A DNA stretch of 40,227 bases from Candidatus Saccharimonadota bacterium (GCA_905365145.1 CAJPIO010000005.1:1-40227); one strand, 5' to 3'. Counted from the first letter of the stretch, positions 1 through 8,566 are shown. Notes: generated from the letters alone by a model not told the origin. Translations and numbers: made by a program.

Positions 1-1
1 G

Positions 2-29
2 TAGACAAATTACTTTGGTAAGGTATAAT
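2..29 (+). promoter_or_regulatory. Candidate promoter of the response regulator/kinase operon
   Basis: A consensus -10 TATAAT lies at 24-29, with a weak -35 TAGACA at 2-7 (16-bp spacer). The response regulator starts at 152, so a leader of about 115 nt would precede it. The leader holds an AGGAGGA at 123-129, rather far (22 nt) from the ATG. Confidence 0.5.
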
Positions 30-151
30 TGTAATTAACTAATCATCGCGTTGGCAGCTTGACTAACTACAGAATTACCAAGTACTGTTATCCGAATATC
101 GAGCGCAAGCCAATTCAAAACATAGGAGGATAGCATCCAAGATTAACCGAA

Positions 152-820
152 ATGGGTAACGCAATAAAATCACGAATCCTTCTAGTTGAAGACGAACCCG
201 TCCTGCGCACTGGCACCGAGCAGTTTCTACGCCAGCGCGGCTTTGCGGTGGTAACGGCGGTGAGTGGTGAGGAAGCTTTGGAAAAATTTGCTGGGGCGGA
301 TGTGATTATTCTGGATATCATGTTGCCGGGGATTAGCGGTATCGAGACGCTACACCAAATTCGCCAGACCAGCGACGTGCCGGTATTGATGCTGACGGCG
401 CTGCATGATGAGCCGACGCAAGTTGCGAGTTTTGACGAGCTAGCGGATGATTATATGAGTAAGCCGTTCTCGCTGGTGATTTTGGAGAAGCGGATTAAGG
501 CGTTACTTCGTCGTCAGCAGCCTGTCAAAAAAACCTTGTGGCAGCGCGGCCTGGCCTCGGTGGATTTTATGGCCTATCAGGGATTTTATGATGATACTGA
601 TGCGCACCTCAAGCCCAAGGAGGTGCAGCTACTCAAACTGCTCGTCGATAATCCAAACATGGTCTGGAGTCGGCAGGCTATCATTGACAAGTTGTGGCGT
701 GATGACGAGGTGCCGTTTGACCGGGTGATTGATGTCTACATCAAAAATCTGCGCAAGAAATTGCACCTGGACTGCATCATCACGGTGAAGGGAGTGGGCT
801 ACCGCTATGAAGAATCTTAA
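152..820 (+). CDS. OmpR/PhoB-family response regulator
   Basis: This is a cytoplasmic two-component response regulator of 222 residues. The receiver domain spans about residues 8-120, with acidic pocket E13/D14, phospho-acceptor D55 (in LDIMLP), T82 and K104 (SKP). A winged-helix DNA-binding domain follows at about 125-222 and ends in the typical GVGYRYE motif. The ATG at 152 is the first in frame after a stop at 131, so no earlier start is possible. It overlaps the next kinase gene by 14 bp, which makes that kinase the likely partner. A likely target is the ABC transporter at 5928-9196, whose promoter carries an 11-bp direct repeat; that link is inference. Confidence 0.93.
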   Translation: MGNAIKSRILLVEDEPVLRTGTEQFLRQRGFAVVTAVSGEEALEKFAGADVIILDIMLPGISGIETLHQIRQTSDVPVLMLTALHDEPTQVASFDELADDYMSKPFSLVILEKRIKALLRRQQPVKKTLWQRGLASVDFMAYQGFYDDTDAHLKPKEVQLLKLLVDNPNMVWSRQAIIDKLWRDDEVPFDRVIDVYIKNLRKKLHLDCIITVKGVGYRYEES

Positions 821-2192
821 ATTATTTCCCAAAACATTTTTGGTGTCAATCGGCCTATTCGCGACGTTGATCATCCTGGTGCATGCGCTGGTTTACACCT
901 TGATGCCGCAATTTTATCTGCAGCAAAAAGAGCGCGAGGCGGCGGATAATCTCACGGCGCTAGTGGCTGAACTACGCGGTAAATCGACTGAGGAAATGCG
1001 CCGTCTCAGCCAGGAGTTTGCTCAGGTAAAAAATGTTAATATCACGCTGACAATTGATGGACGCGACCAGTATTTTCAAGGTTTTCAATCGATCAACATC
1101 GTGACCGATGGCGGTAAATCGGTCGATACCAGCGTGGTAAAAATTGCTGATGGCCAAACGGTCGATCCGCGCTCGGTGATTTTGCGGCAGGGTAGTGTGG
1201 CTGATAAGCAGGGGCGAGCGATTACAGTCAAGCTGCTGGCCGACGTAGCGCCCGTCACCCAGGCTAAACTCGCTACCTTGCAGGTATTGCCATATACCAT
1301 GATTGGCTCGCTGCTGGTGGCGCTGATATTTTCCTATATCTACAGCCGTTTTGTGACGCGGCCGATTCGTCGGATGGCGGCGGTGACTACGACCATGCAG
1401 CGGCTGGAAAAGGGTGCGCGCTACCCGGTAAATAGCCGTGATGAAATTGGCGTGCTGGGGCGAAATATTAATGAGCTCTATCAAAATTTGTGGCAAACGA
1501 TTCGTTCGCTGGAGCATGAAAATAAGCGGATCACGCAGCTGGAGAAAGAGAAGATTGCTTTTTTGCGAGCGGCCTCGCACGAGCTGAAAACGCCGCTAGC
1601 GGCCCTCCGGATTATGCTTGAAAACATGCAACTCAACATCGGCGAGTATAAAAATCGCGATCAGTACCTGGCGGAATCGGTGGCGCAGGTTGACCGATTG
1701 GCGGCGATGGTGAATGATGTCTTGCGCTCTGGCAGTGTCGCCGAGCAGGCTCTGCGTCAGGAGAAGCGGCTGAAGATTGATAAGCTACTTGCTGAAGTGG
1801 TTGATGATTATGTGTTGCTGGCAAAAACGCGTGGCATGACTTTCACGGTTGACGCGCAGCCCGCGATCATTCGTACCAACCGCGACATGATGCGCCACGT
1901 CATCTCGAACCTGGTGTCAAACGCGGTGCGCCACGGCGATGCGGGAAGTGTGATAAAAATTACCTGCAACCAGCATGAGCTGGCCATCGAAAACGCCTGC
2001 AAACCACTCACCAAGCAGCAACTCCAGCACGTCTTCGATCCGTTTTATTGGAGCAGTGACGGCACGAAGCAACATGCAGACAGCAGCAGCATCGGCCTCT
2101 ACACCGTGAAAATGCTGCTCGACACTAAGGGGCTGGATTATGAGTTTGTGCCACACGGGCAGGGTATGCGGTTTGTGGTGAGATTTGAGTAG
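807..2192 (+). CDS. Membrane sensor histidine kinase
   Basis: This is the sensor kinase paired with the overlapping upstream regulator. Transmembrane segment 1 is at about residues 8-30, an extracytoplasmic sensor domain of about 125 residues follows, and transmembrane segment 2 is at about 160-182. A HAMP-like linker comes next (RPIRRMAA). The HisKA domain has phospho-acceptor H258 in ASHELKTPL. The HATPase domain has an N-box (SNLVSNAVRHG), an F-box (VFDPFYW) and a weak G2 region (SSSIGL); a canonical DxGxG G1 box is not evident. The large extracytoplasmic loop separates it from intramembrane-sensing BceS-type kinases, even though an FtsX-type ABC transporter lies nearby. The ligand cannot be told from sequence. 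Confidence 0.92.
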   Translation: MKNLKLFPKTFLVSIGLFATLIILVHALVYTLMPQFYLQQKEREAADNLTALVAELRGKSTEEMRRLSQEFAQVKNVNITLTIDGRDQYFQGFQSINIVTDGGKSVDTSVVKIADGQTVDPRSVILRQGSVADKQGRAITVKLLADVAPVTQAKLATLQVLPYTMIGSLLVALIFSYIYSRFVTRPIRRMAAVTTTMQRLEKGARYPVNSRDEIGVLGRNINELYQNLWQTIRSLEHENKRITQLEKEKIAFLRAASHELKTPLAALRIMLENMQLNIGEYKNRDQYLAESVAQVDRLAAMVNDVLRSGSVAEQALRQEKRLKIDKLLAEVVDDYVLLAKTRGMTFTVDAQPAIIRTNRDMMRHVISNLVSNAVRHGDAGSVIKITCNQHELAIENACKPLTKQQLQHVFDPFYWSSDGTKQHADSSSIGLYTVKMLLDTKGLDYEFVPHGQGMRFVVRFE

Positions 2193-2201
2193 GAGGATGT
2201 A

Positions 2202-2777
2202 GTGGACAGAGAGCTAGAGAAAATGAGTTTGAAAGAGTTGTGGCAATTATTCCCCATATTTCTTGTAGAACACAATCGAAAGTGGGCATGCTGGTATGAT
2301 GAGGAAGTGAAAGCCATCTCTTCATTGGTACCAGAAAAATACATAACACGAATATCTCACATTGGCAGTACGGCTATCCCAAATATACAGGCAAAGAATA
2401 TAGTAGATATATTGCTTGAAGTCCCGTCGGAAGAAGAATTAGAGCCTGTAAAAAATATTCTTGTTGAAAATAATTGGTTGTGCATGAGTGAGAAAGCAAA
2501 ACGAATCTCATTGAATAAAGGATATACCAAACAGGGCTTTGCGGATAAGGTATTTCATCTCCACATTAGGGTTATGGGGGATAATGATGAGATCTACTTT
2601 AGGGATTATCTAATTGAGAATGGAGACATTGCCAAACATTACGAGAAATTGAAACTACAACTTTGGAAGGAATTTGAGCATGATAGAGATGGGTATACTG
2701 ATGCAAAAAGCGATTTTATCAGAAAGTATACTAAAATAGCTAGAGAAAAATACGGGTCCAAGAATAGGTCTTCCTAA
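2202..2777 (+). CDS. GrpB-family (UPF0157) nucleotidyltransferase-like protein
   Basis: The 191-residue protein has the GrpB/UPF0157 signature HIGSTAIPNIQAKNIVDILLE at about residues 50-70, the nucleotidyltransferase-fold core of that family. The rest (FHLHIRV, FRDYL, Y-LK-LW) also fits. The biochemical role of the family is poorly known. I chose GTG at 2202 because AGGAGG lies at 2191-2196, 5 nt upstream; an in-frame ATG follows at about 2223. The Shine-Dalgarno overlaps the stop of the kinase gene. The gene is distinctly more AT-rich than the two-component genes before it, which suggests separate acquisition. Confidence 0.82.
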   Translation: MDRELEKMSLKELWQLFPIFLVEHNRKWACWYDEEVKAISSLVPEKYITRISHIGSTAIPNIQAKNIVDILLEVPSEEELEPVKNILVENNWLCMSEKAKRISLNKGYTKQGFADKVFHLHIRVMGDNDEIYFRDYLIENGDIAKHYEKLKLQLWKEFEHDRDGYTDAKSDFIRKYTKIAREKYGSKNRSS

Positions 2778-2875
2778 ATTGTGCATATTAAAGTCGTCAA
2801 ACAGACTCCCAGCCCCTGCTTTACATAAAGCTTCCGCCGCCAAGCATATCATACTGAAGCACTAGCGATCTGTAC

Positions 2876-2881
2876 TAAAAT
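2876..2881 (+). promoter_or_regulatory. -10 box 6 nt before the DUF421 start (leaderless)
   Basis: TAAAAT ends 6 nt before the ATG at 2888. There is no Shine-Dalgarno in between, so transcription would begin at or within a base or two of the start codon. Confidence 0.5.
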
Positions 2882-2887
2882 CAAATC

Positions 2888-3517
2888 ATGAATGAATTCA
2901 TCCTAGTAGCAATAAAATTATTGATTGGCTTTTTCGCGCTGACGATAATCATCAACGTTTCCGGAAAAGGTAATCTGTCGCCATCGTCTGCCGGCGATCA
3001 GGTACAGAACTATGTGCTGGGTGGCATCATTGGAGGCGTGATTTATAACAATAACATTCAGATTTTGGATTACATCGGTATTTTGTGCATATGGTGCGCA
3101 CTGGTGCTGACGTTGAAATGGATAAAGCAGTATAACGTGAAAGCAAAGCAGCTGATCGACGGCAGGGCGTTGATAATCATTGATAATGGAAAAATCAATA
3201 TTGAAAATTACCAGAAAGTTGGTTTGAGCGCTCATGATGTATCGTTTAAATTGCGGACTCATCATATCTATTCAACGAGAAAAGTGAAAAGAGCCGTGGT
3301 GGAGCAAGACGGCGAATTAATCATTACTCACCAAGGGGAAGAGAATCCAAAATTCCCATTGATAACAGATGGGCAATTGCAAACTGATATTTTGCATGTA
3401 ATTGGCAAGGATGAGAAATGGCTGCTGAGAGAAATGAAAAAGCAGGGGTTGAAGTCTTATAGCGATGTATTTTTGGGAGAGTATATGGACGGTAAACTGA
3501 ACTTGACGGCTTATTGA
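2888..3517 (+). CDS. DUF421 (YetF-like) membrane protein
   Basis: The 209-residue protein has a hydrophobic N-terminus at about residues 5-25 and more hydrophobic segments to about residue 80. The DUF421 signatures are present: GKGNLSP-S near residue 30, the NYVLGGIIGG region, and the soluble C-terminal part with LRTHHIYS and a PLITDGQL stretch. The family is widespread in Firmicutes and has no settled function. Its usual small partner DUF3290 is not adjacent. The start is set by the -10 box 6 nt upstream. It stands alone between a 110-bp and a 93-bp gap. Confidence 0.85.
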   Translation: MNEFILVAIKLLIGFFALTIIINVSGKGNLSPSSAGDQVQNYVLGGIIGGVIYNNNIQILDYIGILCIWCALVLTLKWIKQYNVKAKQLIDGRALIIIDNGKINIENYQKVGLSAHDVSFKLRTHHIYSTRKVKRAVVEQDGELIITHQGEENPKFPLITDGQLQTDILHVIGKDEKWLLREMKKQGLKSYSDVFLGEYMDGKLNLTAY

Positions 3518-3598
3518 TAATAATATTTACGCTATCAATTGCTGAGTGGGAGTATGCCACGGCATAATAGACACAATCCCCATCCCGCCTATTCGTGC

Positions 3599-3604
3599 TA
3601 CAAT
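3599..3604 (+). promoter_or_regulatory. -10 box 6 nt before the gene at 3611 (leaderless)
   Basis: TACAAT at 3599-3604 ends 6 nt before the ATG at 3611, with no Shine-Dalgarno. A small hairpin (TATGCC, 2-nt loop, GGCATA) lies upstream at about 3553-3566. Confidence 0.5.
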
Positions 3605-3610
3605 TAAATC

Positions 3611-3985
3611 ATGAAGATTGTTGATGACTCGACCCAACAGTGCGCCAGCAAATTATCGATATCATCGCCGGAGTCTTCCGTGAGTGAACATGTCTTTGAC
3701 CGAGAGAAGTGGCAAAGCTTAACAATATTTGAGCAAATGGGCAACATCGGCTCGGAGGTCGGGCGAGCGTTTGCCGCCCGGCGCCGCGGCGATACGGCTG
3801 CGATGACTGGCGCCTGGCAGCGCGGCTTGGACTTATTAGATGCCACCGCCGAGCAACTTGCTCGCCAAAAATCGCCAAAACTCCGCGAAGTCCTGCGCGC
3901 CCGCGAACTATTCGCCGGCATGGAGGACGAATCGTTGGAGAGCTACTTTGTGTGGTTTGCGGTGGCGGCGAGAAGGGATAGATAA
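3611..3985 (+). CDS. Conserved-looking hypothetical protein, mostly helical
   Basis: I cannot name a family for this 124-residue soluble protein. From about residue 30 it is helical and amphipathic, with the stretch IFEQMGNIGSEVGRAFAARR followed by a tryptophan-containing helix (GAWQRGLDLLDAT) and an ELFAGM segment. This pattern looks like a compact four-helix bundle. The first 25 residues are polar and probably disordered. There is no signal peptide. The start is fixed by a -10 box 6 nt upstream. The next gene begins 8 bp after its stop, so they are probably co-transcribed. Confidence 0.75.
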   Translation: MKIVDDSTQQCASKLSISSPESSVSEHVFDREKWQSLTIFEQMGNIGSEVGRAFAARRRGDTAAMTGAWQRGLDLLDATAEQLARQKSPKLREVLRARELFAGMEDESLESYFVWFAVAARRDR

Positions 3986-3993
3986 TAAAACGT

Positions 3994-4266
3994 ATGAAAA
4001 TCATCAGCAAAAAATCCTACCCTGATTTATTCGAAAAAGTCCTAGCAGGTGAGAAAACATTTGATATGAGGGTGGCTGATTTTGACATCCAGCCTGGCGA
4101 TATCCTGGAACAGATTGAGGTAAATTATGACGGGACGCCAACTGGCCGCACAGTTCGTCACGTAGTCGGCGAAGTTTTGCGTACGAAAGAAGTTGATTTT
4201 TGGAAACAAGAAGATATTGATCAATACGGCTATCAGGTGATGTCGCTTGCCGAGCGGGTTGATTAG
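3994..4266 (+). CDS. ASCH/DUF3850-like small protein
   Basis: The 90-residue protein has the layout of the ASCH/PUA-like fold, near DUF3850: a first strand MKIISKKSYPDLFEKVLAGEKTFDMRV, then D-IQPGDIL and a TGR turn. ASCH domains are thought to bind RNA or nucleotides. There is no clear Shine-Dalgarno. It starts 8 bp after the previous gene and a Nudix hydrolase follows 36 bp later. A role in nucleotide or RNA metabolism is compatible with its neighbours but unproven. Confidence 0.65.
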   Translation: MKIISKKSYPDLFEKVLAGEKTFDMRVADFDIQPGDILEQIEVNYDGTPTGRTVRHVVGEVLRTKEVDFWKQEDIDQYGYQVMSLAERVD

Positions 4267-4302
4267 TACAAATTTTAGAAGTTACTGCGATAAGGAGCAA
4301 AG

Positions 4303-4791
4303 ATGACTAAATCCATCATCTGTAAAGACGTCTTCGGCAATCAATGCACCGTTCCCGTTGACGAGCTGAATATCCGCGTCGGCGTGTACGCGGTGATCAT
4401 TGAGGATAATAAGATCCTTTTGACCAGGCAATGGGACGGATATAGCTTGATTGGCGGCGGTGTCGAGAAAGGTGAAACGATTGAGGAATCAATCGTCCGT
4501 GAAGTCAAGGAAGAAACTGGACTAACCATCATGCCGGATAAAATCATTCACCAGGCAACTACTTTCTTCAAGCGCAACGCTGAAGCGCAAGCTAACCAGT
4601 CAATCCAGTTGTACTTTACGCATAGCCAGCTGTACGGGCAAATCAATAACGACAACATAACCGACAGCGAAAAAACCTACACCAACGGCACGCCGGAATG
4701 GGTTAATCTGGATAAGATTGAGGACATAAACTTCCAGCATAGCGTGAGTTTGAGGACGATTTTAGGGGCTTATGGTGAGGGTAATAAGTAA
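4303..4791 (+). CDS. Nudix hydrolase
   Basis: The 162-residue protein has a full Nudix box at about residues 52-74: GGGVEKGETIEESIVREVKEETGL with the middle residues fitting GX5EX7REUXEEXGU. The family hydrolyses nucleoside diphosphates linked to another group; the substrate is not predictable here. AAGGAG lies 6-7 nt before the ATG, so translation is Shine-Dalgarno-driven, unlike several neighbours. A decayed copy of the C-terminus of a closely related gene lies at 9254-9349. Confidence 0.92.
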   Translation: MTKSIICKDVFGNQCTVPVDELNIRVGVYAVIIEDNKILLTRQWDGYSLIGGGVEKGETIEESIVREVKEETGLTIMPDKIIHQATTFFKRNAEAQANQSIQLYFTHSQLYGQINNDNITDSEKTYTNGTPEWVNLDKIEDINFQHSVSLRTILGAYGEGNK

Positions 4792-4827
4792 AGCACGAGG
4801 AGTCCGCATAAATAGTGCCGAATGACG

Positions 4828-4833
4828 TATACT
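4828..4833 (+). promoter_or_regulatory. -10 box that decides the start of the Ham1-like gene
   Basis: TATACT is followed by 6 nt and the ATG at 4840. The longer reading frame from the ATG at 4822 would begin upstream of this -10 box, so a transcript from here could only use 4840. Confidence 0.5.
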
Positions 4834-4839
4834 TGTATC

Positions 4840-5430
4840 ATGACGAGTCAGTTATATCCAATTTACTTCATCACCTCCAACCAGCGCAAGTTCGCCAGCC
4901 TCCAGAAACTTCTTCACCCGATCGGTATTAATCTGCAGCAGCTCGACTATGATTTTGACGAGGGGCGGGGGTTAGATATTCAAACAATTGCCAAAAGTAA
5001 ACTAGCACAAGCTAAAAAAGCTTTTCCAAATAAGCGCCTGATTGTTGATGATCGCGGCTTTTTCATCCCAGCGCTGAAAGGATTTCCGGGGCCTTTCGTT
5101 AAATTGTTGCTGGATAGTTTTAGCTATCCCGGCATCATCAAGTTAATGCAAGATGAAACTGATCGTAGAGCTATCTTTTCTTTTGCGGTTGGCTATTTTG
5201 ACGGTGAGAAAGACCACATTTTCGTAGCCGATGAAGAGGGATTTATCATTGACGAGCCACGTGGCGATAACTTACATGGCTGGACGGAATTATTATACAT
5301 TTATGGACACCCGAGCTTTCCTGGCCGTAGTTTGGCAGAATTGAATGATGAGGAGTGGAAAAAGTACTTAGCGGCAATTGAGACGGTTGATGGATTTGTG
5401 ATGTTGAGGGATTATTTGGCAAAAACATAA
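4840..5430 (+). CDS. Ham1/RdgB-like non-canonical purine NTP pyrophosphatase
   Basis: The 196-residue protein resembles the Ham1 (RdgB) family, which removes ITP, dITP and XTP from the nucleotide pool. Visible family elements are the N-terminal strand with ITSNQRKFASLQ (the SxNxxK phosphate-binding motif), the VDDRGFFIPALKGFPGPFVKLLL segment (family pattern D[ST]GLxVxAL-G-PG-xS), and F-GRSLAELN near the C-terminus. It is a divergent member: the usual catalytic D-SG is DDRGF here. I chose ATG 4840 over 4822 because a -10 box ends 6 nt before it. Confidence 0.78.
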   Translation: MTSQLYPIYFITSNQRKFASLQKLLHPIGINLQQLDYDFDEGRGLDIQTIAKSKLAQAKKAFPNKRLIVDDRGFFIPALKGFPGPFVKLLLDSFSYPGIIKLMQDETDRRAIFSFAVGYFDGEKDHIFVADEEGFIIDEPRGDNLHGWTELLYIYGHPSFPGRSLAELNDEEWKKYLAAIETVDGFVMLRDYLAKT

Positions 5431-5466
5431 GACAACCCAGTGCCAAAAGCAGGAACATAGGCTTTT

Positions 5467-5498
5467 GAGGCGCAAGACACCCCGCCTCGCGCCTTTTC
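5467..5498 (+). terminator. Weak rho-independent terminator candidate
   Basis: After the Ham1-like gene, GAGGCG/CGCCTC and the alternative GGCGC/GCGCC stems can form between 5467 and 5493, followed by only four T (5494-5497). The two stems exclude each other. Confidence 0.4.
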
Positions 5499-5576
5499 TG
5501 TGTTTTGGTATTATATTCACTTACAACTAAAGAATTAGCCAGCCTCAACCTACTAGCCGTACACCACAGCAGAGTG

Positions 5577-5582
5577 TATAAT
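5577..5582 (+). promoter_or_regulatory. -10 box for the small membrane protein gene
   Basis: TATAAT lies 36 nt before the ATG at 5619. The leader is long enough to include the AAGGA ribosome-binding site at about 5606-5611. Confidence 0.5.
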
Positions 5583-5618
5583 TAAACCTAATAATAAATC
5601 ATAAACAAAGGAATATAT

Positions 5619-5852
5619 ATGGAAATCAAACCCCTAGACATCGTATCTATGATAGGTATTATTATCGTAGTATCAAGTAGCGCCATCTCTATGCATATTG
5701 CCGCAAAAGCTGGCAAGGAACAGAGAGCTAAGCAAGAGAAATACGCTAAAACTAAAAAGACAGAACCAAACAATCCCGCAGCAAGCACAAGCGAACTCCG
5801 CGCCGAACTGGATGATTTGAAAAAACGGGTTGCAGTGCTTGAGAAGAAATAG
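5619..5852 (+). CDS. Small single-pass membrane protein with coiled-coil tail
   Basis: The 77-residue protein has one transmembrane helix at about residues 7-29 (DIVSMIGIIIVVSSSAISMHI). A lysine-rich cytoplasmic linker follows, then a heptad-type coiled coil at about 55-77 (ELRAELDDLKKRVAVLEKK). This is the layout of phage-shock-C-like or accessory proteins of envelope-stress operons, but I recognise no family. The gene has its own promoter and Shine-Dalgarno and stops 75 bp before the first ABC permease, so it may belong to the same envelope response. Confidence 0.75.
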   Translation: MEIKPLDIVSMIGIIIVVSSSAISMHIAAKAGKEQRAKQEKYAKTKKTEPNNPAASTSELRAELDDLKKRVAVLEKK

Positions 5853-5870
5853 CCAGATAACCCCATCCAT

Positions 5871-5902
5871 TTCACATTCCCTTCACACACCCCTGCTACA
5901 CT
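5871..5902 (+). promoter_or_regulatory. ABC-transporter promoter with 11-bp direct repeat (candidate regulator site)
   Basis: Two tandem copies of TTCACAnnCCC occur at 5871-5881 and 5882-5892, exactly one 11-bp step apart. An extended -10, TGC-TACACT, ends at 5902. OmpR/PhoB-type regulators bind direct repeats with 11-bp spacing that replace a weak -35, so this is a good candidate target for the regulator at 152-820. Confidence 0.5.
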
Positions 5903-5927
5903 GACATAGAACCAAGAAAGGAGATCT

Positions 5928-7310
5928 ATGTCATTTATACAACGTGCCTGGTTGTATATCACCAGGAAAAAACTCAAAACGCTGATTTTGCTAGCGATTT
6001 TGCTGTGTATGTCGACGATTATGCTGAGTGGATTTGCCATCAAGCATTCAACCGACGCGGCGGCGCAGTCGCTAGACAAAACGCTCAAGGCCGGCTTCAC
6101 GCTGGGCAATAATCCGCGCACCAATCCGGGAACAGCCCGCGGTTCGGGGACGGTGTCGAACAAAGACATCGACGCGGTGAAGAATCTGGAGGGCGTGACG
6201 GATTATGTTAAACGCCAGAATGCCACGGTCGATTTTATCAATACCAAACTAGTGCCACTACCGAGTGGCGGCAGCGGCTATGATGCCGAGAAAGACAAAC
6301 AGTTTGGCAACGCCGCCACCATCATCGGCGTCAATAAATCTGAGTCCGAGAAAAAATTCCGGGCTGAGTCGCTCAAGCTCATCGCTGGCCGGCACATCAC
6401 CGAGAACGATTCGCACAAGATTTTGGTGCACGAAGATTTCGCCAAGGCCGACAACCTGAAGCTGGGCAGTAAAATTAAGCTGAAGGCCAATCAATACGAC
6501 ACTGACAACGAGCATCCATCCAAGGACGAGGTCGAGGTAGAAATAGTCGGTATATTTAATGGCAAAAACCCAAAGCAGGCGACCTATCAGGTGGAGTTGT
6601 TCGAGAATTTGTTCTTGACTGACCTCGCGACAACTCGCCAGTTGAATGCCTATACCGAGCAAAATGAGATTTACCAGGACGCTACGTTCTTCACCAAGGG
6701 CACCAAACAGTTGGATGAGGTAATGGCGCAGGCAAATAAATTGCCGGTCAATTGGCAAAAGTATCAATTGAATAAGAATAGTCAGGAACTGGCTGGCGTG
6801 ACTGGTGCGGTGAACGGCGTGTACGGCCTGATCGACGGTATGTTGTGGGCGACGGCGCTGGTCAGCGTCGCAGTGATTGGCATGGTGCTGTACCTATGGA
6901 TGAATGAGCGTAAGCGCGAAGCGGGCGTGCTCTTGGCAACCGGTGTGCCACAGTCAAAGATTGTGTTGCAATATATCGCTGAGCTGGTGATGATCGCAGT
7001 GCTGAGCTTCGGTGCGTCGTACTTTACCGCCGGGCTGATTGCTCAACAAATGGGTGATCACGTGGTGTCGCAGGCGGCGCAGAATGCCACACGTCAAGCT
7101 GGTAGTTCCCTCAACGGTGCGTCACTCGGTGCTGACGCTGACTCGGTGACGTCGTCGCGCACGCTCGACAAGGTGACGGTTGGTGTACAACCGACGGATC
7201 TGTTGGCGGTGTGGGGTGCTGGGCTGGCGGTGATTATCATTGCGGTACTGCTGGCTTCGCGGCCGATTACCCAGTCAACGCCAAAAGAATTACTAACCGA
7301 AGTGGACTAG
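5928..7310 (+). CDS. FtsX/MacB-type ABC transporter permease
   Basis: The 460-residue permease has the MacB/FtsX topology: one N-terminal transmembrane helix (about 16-38), a large extracytoplasmic domain, and three C-terminal helices (about 300-325, 345-375 and 425-447). AAGGAG lies 5 nt before the ATG. The second permease follows 6 bp after the stop and the ATPase gene after that, so the three form one operon. Such transporters export peptides, lipoproteins or antimicrobials, or act as mechanotransmitters; the substrate is unknown. It is not fused to the ATPase as in MacB. Confidence 0.92.
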   Translation: MSFIQRAWLYITRKKLKTLILLAILLCMSTIMLSGFAIKHSTDAAAQSLDKTLKAGFTLGNNPRTNPGTARGSGTVSNKDIDAVKNLEGVTDYVKRQNATVDFINTKLVPLPSGGSGYDAEKDKQFGNAATIIGVNKSESEKKFRAESLKLIAGRHITENDSHKILVHEDFAKADNLKLGSKIKLKANQYDTDNEHPSKDEVEVEIVGIFNGKNPKQATYQVELFENLFLTDLATTRQLNAYTEQNEIYQDATFFTKGTKQLDEVMAQANKLPVNWQKYQLNKNSQELAGVTGAVNGVYGLIDGMLWATALVSVAVIGMVLYLWMNERKREAGVLLATGVPQSKIVLQYIAELVMIAVLSFGASYFTAGLIAQQMGDHVVSQAAQNATRQAGSSLNGASLGADADSVTSSRTLDKVTVGVQPTDLLAVWGAGLAVIIIAVLLASRPITQSTPKELLTEVD

Positions 7311-7316
7311 GGGCGA

Positions 7317-8558
7317 ATGATGACGATTATCAAACGAGCCTGGACGGCTGTGGCGCGCAAACGGCGCCGCAGCCTGACCATCGCCCTGATTATGACGCTG
7401 ATTTTCACGCTGCTGATCGGTACGCTGACGGTGCAGCAGACGATGGCACAGCTGAAGCAATCGGTCGAGCGTAATATCCGCGCCGGCTTTAGCATCGCTA
7501 ACAAGCAACCGTCGGGCGAAGTGCCGATGGAAATGGCACGACGGGTGCAGCGCTTGAACAATGTCAAGGCGCACAATTTCCAGGCAGAGACCACCGCGGG
7601 ACTGCCGGGCAAGCAATTAGTCGACACGGCAAGCAGTGGCGTGCAGCTGGACTCTAACGTGGCTGGCGAGGCGAAGGTAACGGGCGCGACAGAGAGTAAT
7701 CTGCTCGGCGAGTTCACCGGTAAATTTTACCAGCTGGAGCAGGGCAAGCACCTAACGGCGAACGATCAAAACGCGGCCCTGATTCACAAAACATTCGCCG
7801 AGAAAAATGGCATCAAGCCAGGCGACAAGCTGGACATCACCAAAGACGGCCGGCAGGTGATGGTGACTGTCGTAGGTATCTTTAGCGGCAAAGGCGAAAA
7901 GCCAGCAGTCTTACAGTCCGACATGGCGGAGAATCATCTCATCACCAATCTGGCTGCGGCGCAGCAGCTGACAGGTAGCCAGCAGTTGACGCGGGCGACA
8001 TATTTCGCCGAACATCCGCATCAGCTGAAGTCGCTAACAGACCGCACTAAAAGCCTACCAAACGTCGATTGGAAAAAATTTAGCCTAACCGACAACGGGG
8101 CAGTATTTGCTGGGGTTCTCCAAAACATCGCTGGTATTCAAAATATTTTGACGATTGCCACCATCGGCGCAGCCGCCGCAGGACTGGCGGTGCTGTCACT
8201 GGTGCTGGTGTTCTGGGTGCGCGGCCGCTTGCATGAAATTGGCATCCTACTGTCTATCGGCACGTCGAAGCGGCAGATTATCGGGCAGTTCTTGGCAGAG
8301 TTGGCGATCATCGCTCTAGTTAGCTCGGTGCTCGCACTCGCCATCGGCTCGGTCACCTCATCGCAAATTTCTACTGCCCTGACAGCGCAAACTGACCAAA
8401 GCCAGCGCATAGAAAAGACTGCGGTGCAAGCCGCGCCAGTAGCGACCTACCTAGAGGCTTTCGCCTTCGGCTACATGGTCGTTCTGCTGTCAGCCATCGC
8501 TGCCACCGCGCCAATCATGCGCCAATCACCAAAGCAAATTTTAGCAAAATTAAGTTAG
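7317..8558 (+). CDS. Second FtsX/MacB-type ABC transporter permease
   Basis: The 413-residue permease is a paralogue of the preceding one, with the same plan: helix at about 17-40, extracytoplasmic domain, and three C-terminal helices (about 278-303, 325-350 and 382-402). Both proteins share the NxLxxFAxxxG-K-GDK-type segment before a VVGIFSGK motif (VEIVGIFNGK in the first). It starts with tandem ATGs (7317 and 7320) just after AGGGGCG. The two permeases probably form a heterodimer served by the single ATPase downstream. Confidence 0.92.
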   Translation: MMTIIKRAWTAVARKRRRSLTIALIMTLIFTLLIGTLTVQQTMAQLKQSVERNIRAGFSIANKQPSGEVPMEMARRVQRLNNVKAHNFQAETTAGLPGKQLVDTASSGVQLDSNVAGEAKVTGATESNLLGEFTGKFYQLEQGKHLTANDQNAALIHKTFAEKNGIKPGDKLDITKDGRQVMVTVVGIFSGKGEKPAVLQSDMAENHLITNLAAAQQLTGSQQLTRATYFAEHPHQLKSLTDRTKSLPNVDWKKFSLTDNGAVFAGVLQNIAGIQNILTIATIGAAAAGLAVLSLVLVFWVRGRLHEIGILLSIGTSKRQIIGQFLAELAIIALVSSVLALAIGSVTSSQISTALTAQTDQSQRIEKTAVQAAPVATYLEAFAFGYMVVLLSAIAATAPIMRQSPKQILAKLS

Positions 8559-8566
8559 GAGTTATC

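Noticed and set aside
972..1580. A 202-codon minus-strand frame inside the histidine kinase
   Set aside because: It is antisense to a kinase with clear domains, and its product is low in hydrophobic order and has no motif. It is a shadow.
4822..4839. The upstream ATG of the Ham1-like gene
   Set aside because: A -10 box lies between this ATG and the next one at 4840, and the extra residues precede the first strand of the domain.
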